From Betaproteobacteria bacterium (GTDB lineage Bacteria; Pseudomonadota; Gammaproteobacteria; Burkholderiales; SG8-41): DNA of 64,000 nucleotides. The first letter of the stretch is position 1. Every line of letters begins with the position of its first letter. Made by a program: the position numbers and the translations under genes. The DNA is taken from assembly GCA_900299145.1 (NCBI GenBank), contig OMIN01000124.1, forward strand, positions 32,053-96,052, given 5' to 3'. The notes beneath the pieces are model-generated. The model was not told the origin of the DNA. It made no database searches and saw nothing but the letters and a program-made list of their open reading frames with translations. This document shows, one piece after another, positions 1 to 8,637 of the stretch.

Positions 1-59
1 CCAATGCCACTGGTGGAACCCGTCACTACCGCGTTCTTGCCCTTGAGTGTTGTCGCCAC
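1..59 (-). CDS. SDR family dehydrogenase, probable 3-hydroxybutyrate dehydrogenase (5' end only)
   Basis: Only the first 19-20 codons are inside the window. Read on the minus strand from a GTG at 59-57, the peptide contains TGSTSGIG, the glycine-rich dinucleotide-binding loop of short-chain dehydrogenases, in the wording usual for BdhA-type 3-hydroxybutyrate dehydrogenases. AAGGGG at 71-66 sits about seven bases upstream of the GTG and supports this start. The gene follows the phasin gene on the same strand, which fits PHB turnover: the enzyme would interconvert 3-hydroxybutyrate and acetoacetate with NAD. The family is clear; the exact substrate is inferred from the motif and the neighbour, and another SDR is possible. 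Confidence 0.6.
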   Translation of the reverse strand, partial: MATTLKGKNAVVTGSTSGI

Positions 60-80
60 GATATACCCCTTAGTAAAAAG

Positions 81-100
81 TCAATGAAAACATATACTTA
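81..100 (-). repeat. Junction motif copy 1
   Basis: Copy of the dispersed motif TAAGYATYTGTTTTTATTGA read on the minus strand, with two substitutions. It lies between the phasin stop and the SDR start, 22 bases before that start and in the same direction, and is followed by a TTTTT tail that runs up to the SDR ribosome-binding site. Confidence 0.6.
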
Positions 101-158
101 TGAATTAACTGGCTACGCCTAGGCAATATGCCGCCGCTGCCGGCCCAGCGATTTCCAT

Positions 159-686
159 TTATTTCTTGGATGAAGGTTTGGCGCCGCCGCCCGCCGCCTT
201 GATGCTCGCACCCGCGATGCTCGCCATCTGGCTTGTCATTGCCTGCATATTCTCGAACGCCTTGTTGGACGTTTCGATCATATCTTTTACCGCGTTGGCC
301 ATCATGTCACCGCTGTCCATTGCGGAAGACTTTCGCTGCTCGATGGCCGACGCCGCGTTTTTGGCAAGACTAGTGTAGTTCGATTGCATCACCTCGGTGA
401 CGTCTTTTTGCATGGTCGTCACGAGGTCATACACGTTGCGCCAGTAATCCATCAGTTGCTCGGGTTTCGCCATCTGCGGGCCGAGGCGCGACACTTCCGA
501 CAAATCCTTCGCCGAAGCCAGTGTGTTGGCATTGGCGGCCGTCGTCGACAGTACCTGCTTGGCAGCCGCCATGTTCAATTCAGCCAGTCGCTGCATGCCT
601 TCAAACGACGTGCGCATCAGGGCAACCAACACTTCCGAACTTGCCTTTTGCGCCGCAAACATATGCTCAAACTTGGGATTAGACAT
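159..686 (-). CDS. phaP: Phasin family protein (PHB granule-associated)
   Basis: The 175-residue protein has the length and composition of betaproteobacterial phasins: almost wholly helical, rich in Ala, Met, Gln and Ser, no signal peptide, amphipathic segments through about residue 150 and a basic, glycine-rich tail ending in Lys-Lys. The phasin_2 pattern is visible in the first 45 residues (FEHMFAAQKASSEVLVALM, then FEGMQRLAELN). Phasins coat polyhydroxyalkanoate granules in the cytoplasm and control their size. AAAGGAGA lies seven bases before the ATG. The SDR downstream on the same strand, a likely 3-hydroxybutyrate dehydrogenase, supports a PHB role. Several phasin paralogues are usual in such genomes, so the symbol is generic. 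Confidence 0.85.
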   Translation of the reverse strand: MSNPKFEHMFAAQKASSEVLVALMRTSFEGMQRLAELNMAAAKQVLSTTAANANTLASAKDLSEVSRLGPQMAKPEQLMDYWRNVYDLVTTMQKDVTEVMQSNYTSLAKNAASAIEQRKSSAMDSGDMMANAVKDMIETSNKAFENMQAMTSQMASIAGASIKAAGGGAKPSSKK

Positions 687-1012
687 TGCAGTCTCCTTTA
701 AGCTTTGATACCGGTAAAGTCGTTCTTGTGGGCACGACGCGCCAACAAGTAACGGAAAGATATTAATTAAGCGGGATGGAAGCCAAGTATGCTATGACAG
801 GCGCGACATTCTATACTAAATAATTAACATATTAGTGACTAAAATCAGGCATTGCGACTTCGGTACGGACTTACTGCACACTTTGCCGAAAAATTGACCG
901 CGCTCAGAACTGGTTGATACTCCCATCTGAATTAAACCCGCAAGCCGCGCCACTGGCAAGAATATTCAGCTCGTCACTGCCCACAGGATGTCGGTACCAT
1001 TGGTCGAGTAAC
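687..1012. other. Intergenic region upstream of the phasin gene
   Basis: About 325 bases with no credible gene. It must hold the phasin promoter, read leftwards; the AT-rich stretch around 806-845 is the likeliest place, but I see no strong -35/-10 pair. The right part is the 3' flank of the gspC-like gene and shows no clear hairpin. Confidence 0.5.
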
Positions 1013-1627
1013 TTATCGGGAAGATACCGGTGGCAGCGAACCAGTGACAGGAACCCCTACTGACGGCATGGTATTTGGCGGAATACCGGCCACGCGCGCA
1101 TCCGACTTAACGGACAACGCCGTCGGCGAGCTCCCGCGAGCCGGCAACTCCCGTTCCACCGTTACGCCGCCGCGTTCCAGCACCACCTTACGAGATCGAA
1201 TCTCCACCAGCGTTACGCCTTCGCGCCCCCGCCCGCCCGTTCGCACGCGCAGCGGCGGCCCGCCGTCAATACTGAACAGCGCCACACCCGTAGCGCGCGG
1301 CCCGGCCACGATACCCAGCAACTGCACGCCTTCGATATCGCCGACCGCTGTCTGCGCCGGCGCAGTTCCGCCGAACAGGCGCGCAATGGCCTCGCCACCG
1401 CCGGCAGACTTCGCGGAAGGCAAGCCGCCGCTGGCCGTCACCGCCCTGGAATACTCCGGCACGGCAGCGCTTTTCGCCGTGATGTGCATCGCCCAGATCA
1501 CGGCACAGGTCAGCGCGCCCGTGGCTCCAAGCACCCCCAAAATACCCAGCGCCGCAACGCCCAGTTGCGCTGAGGGCACGCGCCGGTCCGGAGGAATATA
1601 GAAGGAACGATCAAGTTGCATGCCCAT
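1013..1627 (-). CDS. gspC: Type II secretion system protein C-like inner-membrane protein
   Basis: The protein starts MGMQLDRSFYIPPDRR, has one hydrophobic segment at about residues 21-48 (in-out topology), a linker, and then the GspC homology-region pattern: a LFG motif followed by LLGIVAG, VALFSIDGG and ending near KVVLERGG. In T2SS this periplasmic region contacts the GspD secretin. A Ser/Pro-rich tail follows and no PDZ domain is visible, so it resembles the short, PDZ-less form. It is transcribed away from the gspG-K cluster, with the lipoprotein gene between them. ATG at 1627 or 1621 are both possible; an upstream ATG at 1651 would add an unlikely prefix. The family call is good; the gene name rests on the neighbouring pseudopilin genes. 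Confidence 0.72.
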   Translation of the reverse strand: MGMQLDRSFYIPPDRRVPSAQLGVAALGILGVLGATGALTCAVIWAMHITAKSAAVPEYSRAVTASGGLPSAKSAGGGEAIARLFGGTAPAQTAVGDIEGVQLLGIVAGPRATGVALFSIDGGPPLRVRTGGRGREGVTLVEIRSRKVVLERGGVTVERELPARGSSPTALSVKSDARVAGIPPNTMPSVGVPVTGSLPPVSSR

Positions 1628-1742
1628 AGTGTAACCGCTGTTGCGCCGCAAAATTCATCGCCCCTGCGGGCGACCCGCCGACCGCCTACTTTCTGAAAAC
1701 CAACGGTAACTGGCTCGAGACAGGCTAACCGGAAAAATTTCC

Positions 1743-1762
1743 TAAGTATTTGTTTTAATTAA
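1743..1762 (+). repeat. Junction motif copy 2
   Basis: TAAGTATTTGTTTTAATTAA, two differences from the consensus, followed by ATTTTT. It lies in the divergent gap between gspC and the interrupted lipoprotein gene, 142 bases before the lipoprotein start. Confidence 0.6.
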
Positions 1763-1903
1763 ATTTTTAAGCGCCTGCCGGAAATTGCTTACTGCCATAC
1801 AGTTTTGATAAATTTACACCTGTTATCAGGTAGGTTACTACCTAGTAGCGCGGTTCGCAGTTTCTTCACAAAACATGCAATGCCAATAATTATCGAGGAA
1901 TTA

Positions 1904-3724
1904 ATGAAAAATCTCAGCTTTTGGCGTCAAACGGTGGCCATTGGGCTTGCCGTATTGTTTGGCCTCACCGGACTCACCGGCTGCTCGGATAACAATTACG
2001 CAGTGGCCCCTGCCGCATCGACCACCGTCACCGGCACCGTTGCGGGCGGCGCGGCGCTGGTCGGGGCTGCAGTCACCGCCACCGGCGCCAACGGCGCAAC
2101 CGCCACTGGCGTAACCGGCCCTGGCGGCAGCTACACCATCACGGGCAACCTTACCTATCCCGTCATCCTGAAAGCCGTGAGCGGCGCAACCGCCTACTAC
2201 TCCGTCGCGACCAGCGCCGGCACCATCAACATCACGCCGCTGACGACGCTGGCACTCGTCGTCAACACGGCGCTCGCAAACAATCTGGATGCTGTCGCCG
2301 CCGCGTAGACTACCAACGCCCCGCTGCTCACGCCAGCCAATCTGCAGGCCGCGCAAGCCGTAGTCAACGCCAATCTGGCAACCCAATTCGCCGCCGCTGG
2401 CTTGCCATCGACGACCTATGATTTCATCACCACGCCCTTTACCGCCAACAGTACCGGTATCGATCGGGTGATGGACGGCCTGCGCTTTAACTTCAACTTT
2501 GCCGCCGGCACCTTCGGCCTGACCACGCCTGCCAACGTACCAGTGGCGTTTAACGAAGCCATCAGCACGGTCGGCATCACCATCGGCGGCACGATAACAC
2601 CCACCCTGCCAACCACTGGCGGCACCCTGCCACCCGGCGTCGCCAGCAAAGTCGTCACCTTTACCTTCTGCTGCGCCACTGCGGGTGCGCCCTACACCAA
2701 CGGCCAGCAAGTGCTGTTTACCTTCAGCAGCAGCGGCGCCTTGTTCCTGACCAACGCGTTTACCACCGTCGCCACCACCTTCACGGTCACTGCCAGCAAC
2801 GAATACGTGTGGACAGACGCTTCGGGCCTCAAGTACAGCCTGTCGCTGCTCAATGGCGCCATCCGTGAAGTCAATCTGAACAACGCGGCTGGAACCTTCC
2901 TCGGGCAATTCAACAATCCGGTCGAAGGCTCTGCCAACAGCAGCACGGGCAACGGCACAAACACCGGCAGCGTCACTGCGGTGTTTGGCGCAGGCCCCTA
3001 CAAACTGGCATACACCGCCTCAGACGGCATCGGCATTGATTCACGCGGGTTGGTCAACATGACCATCACCACGGACACCAATGGCCGCATGACCGGCTAC
3101 GATGCCAACCCGTCCTGCACCACCAATTGCGAACGCCCGCTCATCGGCACCAACTCCGTGGCGGAGCTGGCGGGCAACGCGATTATTACCATGGGCCGCT
3201 GGAACGGCGGCACCACTGCGGGTAATTTCTTCGCGTCGCCGGCCAAAACCTTCAGCACCACGCAAGGGTTTCATTACATCGCCGCTGTTACACCGTCTAC
3301 ATTCCCCACCGGCGTGATTACCCCGTATGCCAGAACCGCATCAACGCTGCCCACCGTAGACAATGGCAGCGGCGGTACGAGTGGTTCCGTCACGGGCAGC
3401 GTGAGCGTCGATTACTTCACCGATAAAGTCGCCATCGACGTCACCATAACTCTGGGCGGTGTATCGCGGCGGATCGTGTCGAATGGCGCATTTGTAACCC
3501 CCGGAAACTCCGAACTGACCTTCACGCGCACGTCGGGGATCATCGCGGGTTCGATTCCCATCCCGCAAAATGGCACGACCTGCACCGCCGCGCTCGGCTG
3601 CAACGCCACCTTCCGCGGAACCATCGCAGGCAACAACAGCGGCGGTACCCGCGTGGGGCTCACCTACGTCATTTCCACCACGGGGCTCAACGCCGACGTG
3701 ATACGCGGTGCGATCCTGTTCTAG
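1904..3724 (+). pseudogene. Secreted lipoprotein with carboxypeptidase-regulatory-like domain, interrupted by an in-frame TAG
   Basis: ATG at 1904 follows GAGGAA at 1895-1900. The first 30 residues are a lipoprotein signal peptide ending in the lipobox LTGC, predicting an acylated, exported protein. Residues about 40-85 (TVTGTVAGGAALVGAAVTAT, then GPGGSYTITG) resemble carboxypeptidase-regulatory-like / Ig-like domains that follow lipoboxes in surface proteins. TAG at 2306-2308 stops the frame after about 134 residues. The same frame continues without another stop to 3724, and the joining segment (TTNAPLLTPANLQAAQAVVN) is ordinary coding sequence. The remaining 470 residues are Gly/Thr/Ser-rich and probably beta-structured. 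The position between gspC and gspG suggests a T2SS substrate, but that is inference. It may be a true nonsense mutation, a sequence error or readthrough. Confidence 0.65.
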
Positions 3725-3737
3725 ACTTGATGGTTTT

Positions 3738-3785
3738 GCAGCATACGCTACGCTATCGCCGATGACCGGCGCTAGCGCATGCTGC
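3738..3785 (+). terminator. Imperfect hairpin after the lipoprotein gene
   Basis: A 13-base arm GCAGCATACGCTA at 3738-3750 pairs with TAGCGCATGCTGC at 3773-3785 with one mismatch, starting 14 bases after the lipoprotein stop. There is no T-run behind it, so it is a weak intrinsic-terminator candidate or another RNA structure between this gene and gspG. Confidence 0.35.
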
Positions 3786-3863
3786 CCCTCGCAAAGGGCA
3801 AATGTTATATAGTGCGCCGTGAGTTACGCCCCCTAACATTCCGGCGCGCAGTGATCTAACCTC

Positions 3864-4286
3864 ATGTTCCGCAAATACAAGCTTCACGGCTTCACCCTCA
3901 TCGAACTCATGGTGGTGCTGGTAATCCTCGGCGTACTGGCCGCGCTAGTGGTGCCCAACATCGTCGGCCGCACGGATGACGCTCGGGTGACCGCTGCGCG
4001 CACTGACATCGCCGCGCTGTCTCAAGCCTTAAAGCTGTATCGCCTCGACAATGGCGGTTATCCCACTGCCGCGCAGGGGCTGGCGGCGCTGACGCAAAAA
4101 CCGTCGACCGCGCCGGTGCCGTCCAACTGGAAACGCTACGTCGAAAAACTGCCGAACGACCCGTGGGGCCGTCCCTACGGTTACGCGCAACCGGGCATCA
4201 AGGGCGATTTTGACGTCTTCAGCTACGGTGCCGACGGCAAGCCTGGCGGTGAAGGGGCCGACGCCGATATCGGCTCGTGGCAATAA
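3864..4286 (+). CDS. gspG: Type II secretion system major pseudopilin GspG
   Basis: The 140-residue protein has the canonical type IV pilin-like leader: a short basic leader to Gly9, then FTLIELMVVLVILGVLAALV, with Phe at +1 and Glu at +5 of the mature chain, for cleavage and N-methylation by the prepilin peptidase. The rest matches the GspG family in order: ARTDIAALSQALKLYRLDNG, YPTAAQGLAAL, LPNDPWGRPY and a C-terminal DVFSYGADGKPGGEG calcium-binding loop. GspG polymers form the periplasmic pseudopilus. It heads the cluster gspG-ridA-gspHIJK; gspD, E, F, L and M are not in the window. The call is close to certain. Confidence 0.95.
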   Translation: MFRKYKLHGFTLIELMVVLVILGVLAALVVPNIVGRTDDARVTAARTDIAALSQALKLYRLDNGGYPTAAQGLAALTQKPSTAPVPSNWKRYVEKLPNDPWGRPYGYAQPGIKGDFDVFSYGADGKPGGEGADADIGSWQ

Positions 4287-4326
4287 TGCCACGTGCACTG
4301 ACCGGTGCACTGCCGGAAATAATTCA

Positions 4327-4346
4327 TAAGCATCTGTTTTTATTGA
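4327..4346 (+). repeat. Junction motif copy 3
   Basis: TAAGCATCTGTTTTTATTGA matches the consensus exactly. It lies 40 bases after the gspG stop and 37 bases before the RidA-family start, in the direction of transcription. Confidence 0.85.
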
Positions 4347-4382
4347 GCATTTAAGTTCCCCCTCCACCGTAGGCGCAACGCC

Positions 4383-4769
4383 ATGCCACGCCAACGCATC
4401 AGCTCAGGTTCCACTTTCGAAGCGCAAATCGGCTATTCGCGCGCAGTGGTCGCTGGCGACTGGGTGTTCGTTTCCGGAACCAAGGGCTTTGACTACGCGG
4501 CAATGACCATCGCGCCGGGTTTGCTTGAGCAAACCGAGCAATGCCTGAAAAACATCGCAGCGGCACTGCGCGAAGCCGGTTCAAGCCTGAAAGATGTGGT
4601 GCGTGTGACCTACGTGCTGCCCGACGGCGGAGAATTCGAGAAATGCTGGCCGGTGCTGCGCAAATATTTTGGCGACGTGCGCCCGGCGGCGATGATGATC
4701 TCGGCGGGCCTTGCCGATCCGCGCATGAAAATCGAAATCGAAGTGACAGCACTGAAGGGCTCGGAATGA
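4383..4769 (+). CDS. RidA/YjgF/YER057c/UK114 family protein
   Basis: A 128-residue RidA-fold protein: the family pattern runs from SRAVVAGDWVFVSGTKG through QTEQCLKNIAAALREAGSSL and DVVRVTYVL to RPAAMMISAGLADPRMKIEIE. RidA proteins form trimers, and the archetype hydrolyses reactive enamine/imine intermediates; subfamilies with an Arg near the active site do so. Here the segment is VRPAAMMISAGLADPRMKIEIE, so the critical Arg (RMKIEIE) is in place. It is unusual to find such a gene inside a T2SS pseudopilin operon: the ATG of gspH overlaps its stop (ATGA), so it is co-translated with gspH. It has no obvious role in secretion. Cytoplasmic; no signal peptide. Confidence 0.85.
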   Translation: MPRQRISSGSTFEAQIGYSRAVVAGDWVFVSGTKGFDYAAMTIAPGLLEQTEQCLKNIAAALREAGSSLKDVVRVTYVLPDGGEFEKCWPVLRKYFGDVRPAAMMISAGLADPRMKIEIEVTALKGSE

Positions 4770-5257
4770 CATTGCCGCGCGGCCTCCGCATCGTCGGTTT
4801 CACGCTGGTCGAACTGCTGGTTGTTCTGGTGGTGTTGGCCGTGGCGACGTCGCTCATCACCGTGAGCGTTTCAGCGGCAAGCGGCCATGTGCTCGAAGGC
4901 GCAGGCGAGCAACTCGCCGCGTCGCTGGAAGAAGCGCGCTGGCAGGCGATCTCCACCGGACGGCGCATAGCATTCGAAACACCCGCCGGGCAGGCGCCGT
5001 TGTGGCACGAGCAATTGGCCGACGGTACGTGGCGCACACGCATGCTGCCTGCGGGCGCTGCTGATGCGTATCCACCCGGCGTCACTCTGCAAGTCGCGGC
5101 AACGGGCAACGCAACAGCGGCCCCCGCGCGCATCGTGCTCGGGCCGGAACCGGTCGGAGCTGGCGCGTGCGTGCAGATCTCGCACGAGGGTGCGCATCTT
5201 GCAGTCGTCAGCGATGGCATCGCGCCATTCGCGGTACGCCGTGGCGCGGGCTGCTGA
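4766..5257 (+). CDS. gspH: Type II secretion system minor pseudopilin GspH
   Basis: The start overlaps the stop of the RidA-family gene (ATGA at 4766-4769). The leader ends at Gly11, followed by FTLVELLVVLVVLAVATSLI with Glu at +5, a type IV pilin-like methylation signal. Downstream comes the GspH/FimT pattern: LEGAGEQLAASLEEARWQAI and a beta-rich C-terminal half that ends AVRRGAGC. At 163 residues it has the usual GspH length. It is one of the minor pseudopilins that assemble at the pseudopilus tip. An upstream in-frame extension to 4541 exists but would place the pilin leader in mid-protein, so it is rejected. Confidence 0.9.
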   Translation: MTLPRGLRIVGFTLVELLVVLVVLAVATSLITVSVSAASGHVLEGAGEQLAASLEEARWQAISTGRRIAFETPAGQAPLWHEQLADGTWRTRMLPAGAADAYPPGVTLQVAATGNATAAPARIVLGPEPVGAGACVQISHEGAHLAVVSDGIAPFAVRRGAGC

Positions 5258-5273
5258 CAGGCCGGACACTGCA

Positions 5274-5636
5274 ATGAATCACAAGCCGCGCGGCTTCACG
5301 CTGATCGAAGTGCTGGTGGCGCTGGCGATTATTGCCGTGGCGCTCGGCGGCGGCCTGCGCGCGCTCGGCCAGCTCACGCACAGCGCGCAACGCCTGCCGC
5401 AGGTGGTCGCGGCGCAGGCATGTCTGGATAACGCGCTCGCTACCGTGCGTCTGACCGGCAGGCGGCCCCCCGCGGGCGAGCAGCGCAGCGCGTGCGTGCA
5501 AGGCCGCGATACTTACACGGTGGTGCTGTATGTCATGCCCACGCCCAACCCCGCGCTGATGCGCATCGAAGGCCGCGCGCTCGATGCCGACGGCCACGCC
5601 ACTGCGCAAATCGTCAGCCTCGCGGGCGACAGTTGA
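5274..5636 (+). CDS. gspI: Type II secretion system minor pseudopilin GspI
   Basis: A 120-residue protein beginning MNHKPRGFTLIEVLVALAII: the leader ends at Gly7, Phe is +1 and Glu +5. The sequence that follows (RALGQLTHSAQRLPQ and CLDNALATVRL) is the normal GspI layout. It starts 16 bases after gspH and its TGA overlaps the ATG of gspJ (5634-5638), so H, I, J and K are translationally coupled. GspI initiates assembly of the pseudopilus tip complex with GspJ and GspK in the inner membrane. Confidence 0.92.
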   Translation: MNHKPRGFTLIEVLVALAIIAVALGGGLRALGQLTHSAQRLPQVVAAQACLDNALATVRLTGRRPPAGEQRSACVQGRDTYTVVLYVMPTPNPALMRIEGRALDADGHATAQIVSLAGDS

Positions 5637-6334
5637 TGCGCGCGCTAGATAAAAACTCCAGCGGCTTCACACTGGTGGAACTACTGATCGCACTGGCGCT
5701 GTTTGCCATCATGAGCCTGCTGGCGTGGCGCGGGCTCGACGCCGTGCTGCAAAGCCGCGCCTCGGTGGAAGCGCCGGGACGCGCGGCGCTGGCGCTCACC
5801 GCCGCATGGACGCAGCTTGAAACCGATCTGCACGCGGCGCGCGGCACGGGCATGATCGCGCCGGCGGGAACACCGCCGGGCGCGGGCACGCCACACATCA
5901 CCGCCAGCGCCCAACAACTCGCGCTGTTGCGCGTGCCCGCGCATTGCGCCGGGTGCTGGGAAGGCGTGGTCTACGATATTTCCACCGGCGCCGAAGGTGA
6001 CAGCGCGCCGGTGCTGCGCCGCCGTACCACCGCCTTACACGTTGACGCAGCCGCCGCGCAGGCCGCGCTGGAAACGCTTACACAACAACCTGCTGTGGGC
6101 GGCGGTCACGTGCTGATGCGCGGCGCGACTGTAATGCGCCTATCCGCGTGGCGCGTCACCGGCGAAGGCCTTGGTGCGTGGTCAACACTGAGCGGTGCTC
6201 TCGAAAACGTCTTCCCGGCCAGCGCCGTGCAGCGTCAAAATGGCATCAAAGCCGCGCTCAAAATCGAATGGCAATTGGCAGCACCCTGGGACGGCTGGGT
6301 GTCCAAAGTGGTTCTTCTGGAGAATCGCTGGTGA
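5636..6334 (+). CDS. gspJ: Type II secretion system minor pseudopilin GspJ
   Basis: Starts at the ATG overlapping the gspI stop. The leader MRALDKNSSG is followed by FTLVELLIALALFAIMSLLA with Glu at +5. Residues 35-60 (WRGLDAVLQSRASVE) and the LETDLHAARG segment match GspJ, and the 232-residue length is typical. It ends in TGA at 6332-6334, inside the gspK start. Member of the tip complex GspI-J-K. Confidence 0.92.
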   Translation: MRALDKNSSGFTLVELLIALALFAIMSLLAWRGLDAVLQSRASVEAPGRAALALTAAWTQLETDLHAARGTGMIAPAGTPPGAGTPHITASAQQLALLRVPAHCAGCWEGVVYDISTGAEGDSAPVLRRRTTALHVDAAAAQAALETLTQQPAVGGGHVLMRGATVMRLSAWRVTGEGLGAWSTLSGALENVFPASAVQRQNGIKAALKIEWQLAAPWDGWVSKVVLLENRW

Positions 6335-7371
6335 GCGCCCGCGCGATGCAAATTCACCCACAGTCTGACTCTCGACCGTGGTTGGGATCACGCGTCGGTC
6401 CGCAGCGCGGCGCGGCGCTACTGGTAGCGCTGCTAATCGCCGCGCTGGTGAGCATCACGCTGACGCTGATGCTGCAACGCCAATCCGCCCTTGCCGCCAT
6501 TGAATGGCAGCTACGCGAAACGGCGCAGGCACGGCGCATTTTGCAAGGCGCCGAAGACTGGGCGCTGCTGATCCTGCGCGAAGACGCCCGCCGCTCGGCC
6601 ATCGATCACCTCGGCGAGCCGTGGGCGATTCCGCTGCGCGAAGGCCGGCTGGCGGATTTTCTGAAATCGTCCGACAGCGCGGGGGCCTTTGCCGCGGAAC
6701 TCGCCGGCAGCCGCGTGCAGGACGTGTGGCTGTCGGGCCAGATCACCGACGCGCAAGCGCGCTACAACCTCACGCGGCTCGCCACCGGCGGCGCACCCGC
6801 ACAGGAACGCGCCTTGTGGCTGCGCGTCGCGGCACAGGCCGGCGTACCGGCGGATGTGGCTCGCGCCGCCGCCGTGCGATTCATCGCCCCGCCGCCCGCG
6901 AAAGACGGCGCGCGCGACAACCCGTCCCCCGCGCACCAGCCGCCGGTATCACTGGCGCACTTGGCGGTGCAGGCGCCTGCCATTGCGACTTATCTCACCA
7001 GGCTCGCCGAAGTCGCCGTCGTTCTCCCCGAAGCCACGCCGATCAATCTCAACACCGCGAGCAAACCGGTGTTGATGGCGCTGTTGCCCAGCCTCGATGA
7101 CAAACTCGCCGAGCGTTTTCTGCAATTGCGGCAACAGGCGCCATGGCGCGACCTCAACGCCGTCAACGCCGCGTTCCCTGATCAGCCGCTGAACGCCGAT
7201 GCCGCGCAAGCTGGCGTAACCTCGCGTTACTTCACCATCCGCGCCCAGGTGCGCTTGGGCGCGGACCCGGCCACCGCCACCGAAGCCAGCGCCACGACGC
7301 TGGTGGAACGGCTGCCGCAGGAAAATCGCACGCGCGTGGTGAGGCGTGAGTTTGGGGTGACGGATCGGTAA
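6331..7371 (+). CDS. gspK: Type II secretion system minor pseudopilin GspK
   Basis: GTG at 6331 has GGAG at 6319-6322 in front and overlaps the gspJ stop; an in-frame ATG at 6346 is the alternative. After the leader (QRGAALLVALLIAALVSITL) the mature N-terminus lacks Glu at +5, as is normal for GspK, the terminal subunit. The large globular part carries the family landmarks WLSGQITDAQARYNL, a helix-hairpin-helix-like PINLNTASKPVLMALLPSLD, and the C-terminal RYFTIRAQVRLG. About 345 residues, typical. It closes the pseudopilin operon, and motif copy 4 follows 23 bases after its stop. Confidence 0.93.
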   Translation: MSARAMQIHPQSDSRPWLGSRVGPQRGAALLVALLIAALVSITLTLMLQRQSALAAIEWQLRETAQARRILQGAEDWALLILREDARRSAIDHLGEPWAIPLREGRLADFLKSSDSAGAFAAELAGSRVQDVWLSGQITDAQARYNLTRLATGGAPAQERALWLRVAAQAGVPADVARAAAVRFIAPPPAKDGARDNPSPAHQPPVSLAHLAVQAPAIATYLTRLAEVAVVLPEATPINLNTASKPVLMALLPSLDDKLAERFLQLRQQAPWRDLNAVNAAFPDQPLNADAAQAGVTSRYFTIRAQVRLGADPATATEASATTLVERLPQENRTRVVRREFGVTDR

Positions 7372-7393
7372 GGCGTGTTTTGAAGTCACATAT

Positions 7394-7413
7394 TAAGTAT
7401 TTGTTTTTATTGT
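7394..7413 (+). repeat. Junction motif copy 4
   Basis: TAAGTATTTGTTTTTATTGT, one difference from the consensus at the last base, then AGTTTTTT. It lies 23 bases after the gspK stop and 174 bases before the next gene, in the direction of transcription. Confidence 0.8.
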
Positions 7414-7587
7414 AGTTTTTTCATCACCGCACCAAACTTAAAGGCCGCCTTGCTCCCGGCTGCACTCACGCAGCGTGCTAACATTTAACGTTGCTTACCG
7501 AAGAACCGTTGTGGCACTCGCGCTCGACATTTGTAATTTGCGCGGAATTTTGATCGAACCCAATCAGCAACCCAGGAATCACGTCCG

Positions 7588-8565
7588 ATGAAAGTTATAA
7601 CAATTTCCAAACCCGGCGGCCCCGAAGTTCTCACGCTGGAAGATCGCCCTGCGCCCGCGCCCAAGGCCGGCGAAGTGCTGGTTAAAGTCGCGGCCACGGG
7701 CGTCAACGGTCCCGACATGATGCAGCGCAAGGGGCTTTACCCTGCCCCGCCAGGTGCATCTGATTTGCTGGGGCTGGAAATTTCGGGCGAAGTCACCGCC
7801 GTGGGCGAAGGCGTTACGCGCTGGAAAGCAGGCGATTTGGTGTGTGGCCTCACCAACGGCGGTGGTTACGCGGAATATTGCGTGATCGATGCGAATCATT
7901 GTTTGCCGATACCCAAAGGCGTGTCGCTGATCGATGCGGCGGGTTTGCCCGAGACGTTTTTTACCGTGTGGAGCAATGTGTTTATTGGGGCACAGTTGAA
8001 AGCCGGCGAAACCTTTCTGGTGCACGGCGGCGCGGGCGGCATCGGCAGCACATGCATCCAGTTGGGCAAAGCCTTCGGCGCAAGAGTCATCGCCACCGAC
8101 AGCCCGGACTCACGGTGCCAGTTGTGCCGCGATCTGGGTGCGGACCGCGTAATCGATTACAAAACCGAGGATTTCGTCGAAACCGTGCGTACGATGGGCG
8201 GCGCCAATGTGATACTCGATATCGTCGGCGGCGCCAACATCGAAAAGAACATCAAGGCGGCGTCACCCGACGCGCGCATTATTCAGCTTGCCTTTGCCGC
8301 CGGCTCGAAAGTGGAAATCAACTTGATGCCGGTCATGTTAAAGCGGCTGGTGTACACGGGCTCGACGCTGCGCACGCGTCCGGTGGCTTACAAAACGCGC
8401 GTGGCGCGCGAACTCGAAGCACAAGTCTGGCCACTGATCGAGGCTGGAAAAATCCGTGTGGTCACCGGACGCACGTTCCCGCTGGCACAAGCCGCTGCCG
8501 CGCACGCCATGATGGAATCGGCCGGTCACACCGGCAAAATATTGCTGACGGTTGCCGGCACATAA
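7588..8565 (+). CDS. Zinc-independent NAD(P)H quinone oxidoreductase (PIG3/QOR type MDR)
   Basis: A 325-residue medium-chain dehydrogenase/reductase without the zinc-binding cysteines. The GroES-like N-terminal domain has NGPDMMQRKGLYPAPPGASD and GLEISGEV; the Rossmann domain has VHGGAGGIGSTCIQLGKAFG at about residues 147-166, the NADP-binding loop of quinone oxidoreductases. The wording GLYPAPPGASDLLGLE is that of the PIG3/QOR group. It should reduce quinones or enals with NAD(P)H in the cytoplasm. AGGA lies before the ATG. The upstream gap contains motif copy 4. The substrate cannot be told from sequence. Confidence 0.88.
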   Translation: MKVITISKPGGPEVLTLEDRPAPAPKAGEVLVKVAATGVNGPDMMQRKGLYPAPPGASDLLGLEISGEVTAVGEGVTRWKAGDLVCGLTNGGGYAEYCVIDANHCLPIPKGVSLIDAAGLPETFFTVWSNVFIGAQLKAGETFLVHGGAGGIGSTCIQLGKAFGARVIATDSPDSRCQLCRDLGADRVIDYKTEDFVETVRTMGGANVILDIVGGANIEKNIKAASPDARIIQLAFAAGSKVEINLMPVMLKRLVYTGSTLRTRPVAYKTRVARELEAQVWPLIEAGKIRVVTGRTFPLAQAAAAHAMMESAGHTGKILLTVAGT

Positions 8566-8637
8566 CGCAGCGGCTTTCGCGTCGAGAGTAGTGGCTAACC
8601 CGTAGAGGGAGTTGTGGTCGATTTCGCGCGTTCGAAA

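Noticed and set aside
2306..2308. Selenocysteine or pyrrolysine recoding at the in-frame stops
   Set aside because: The stops are TAG and TAA, not TGA, and nothing around shows a SECIS-like or PYLIS-like element; no redox partner is expected at these positions.
1901..2908. A minus-strand frame of 335 codons over the interrupted lipoprotein
   Set aside because: Gly/Arg-rich shadow of a low-complexity beta-rich gene, with no RBS and no recognisable motif.
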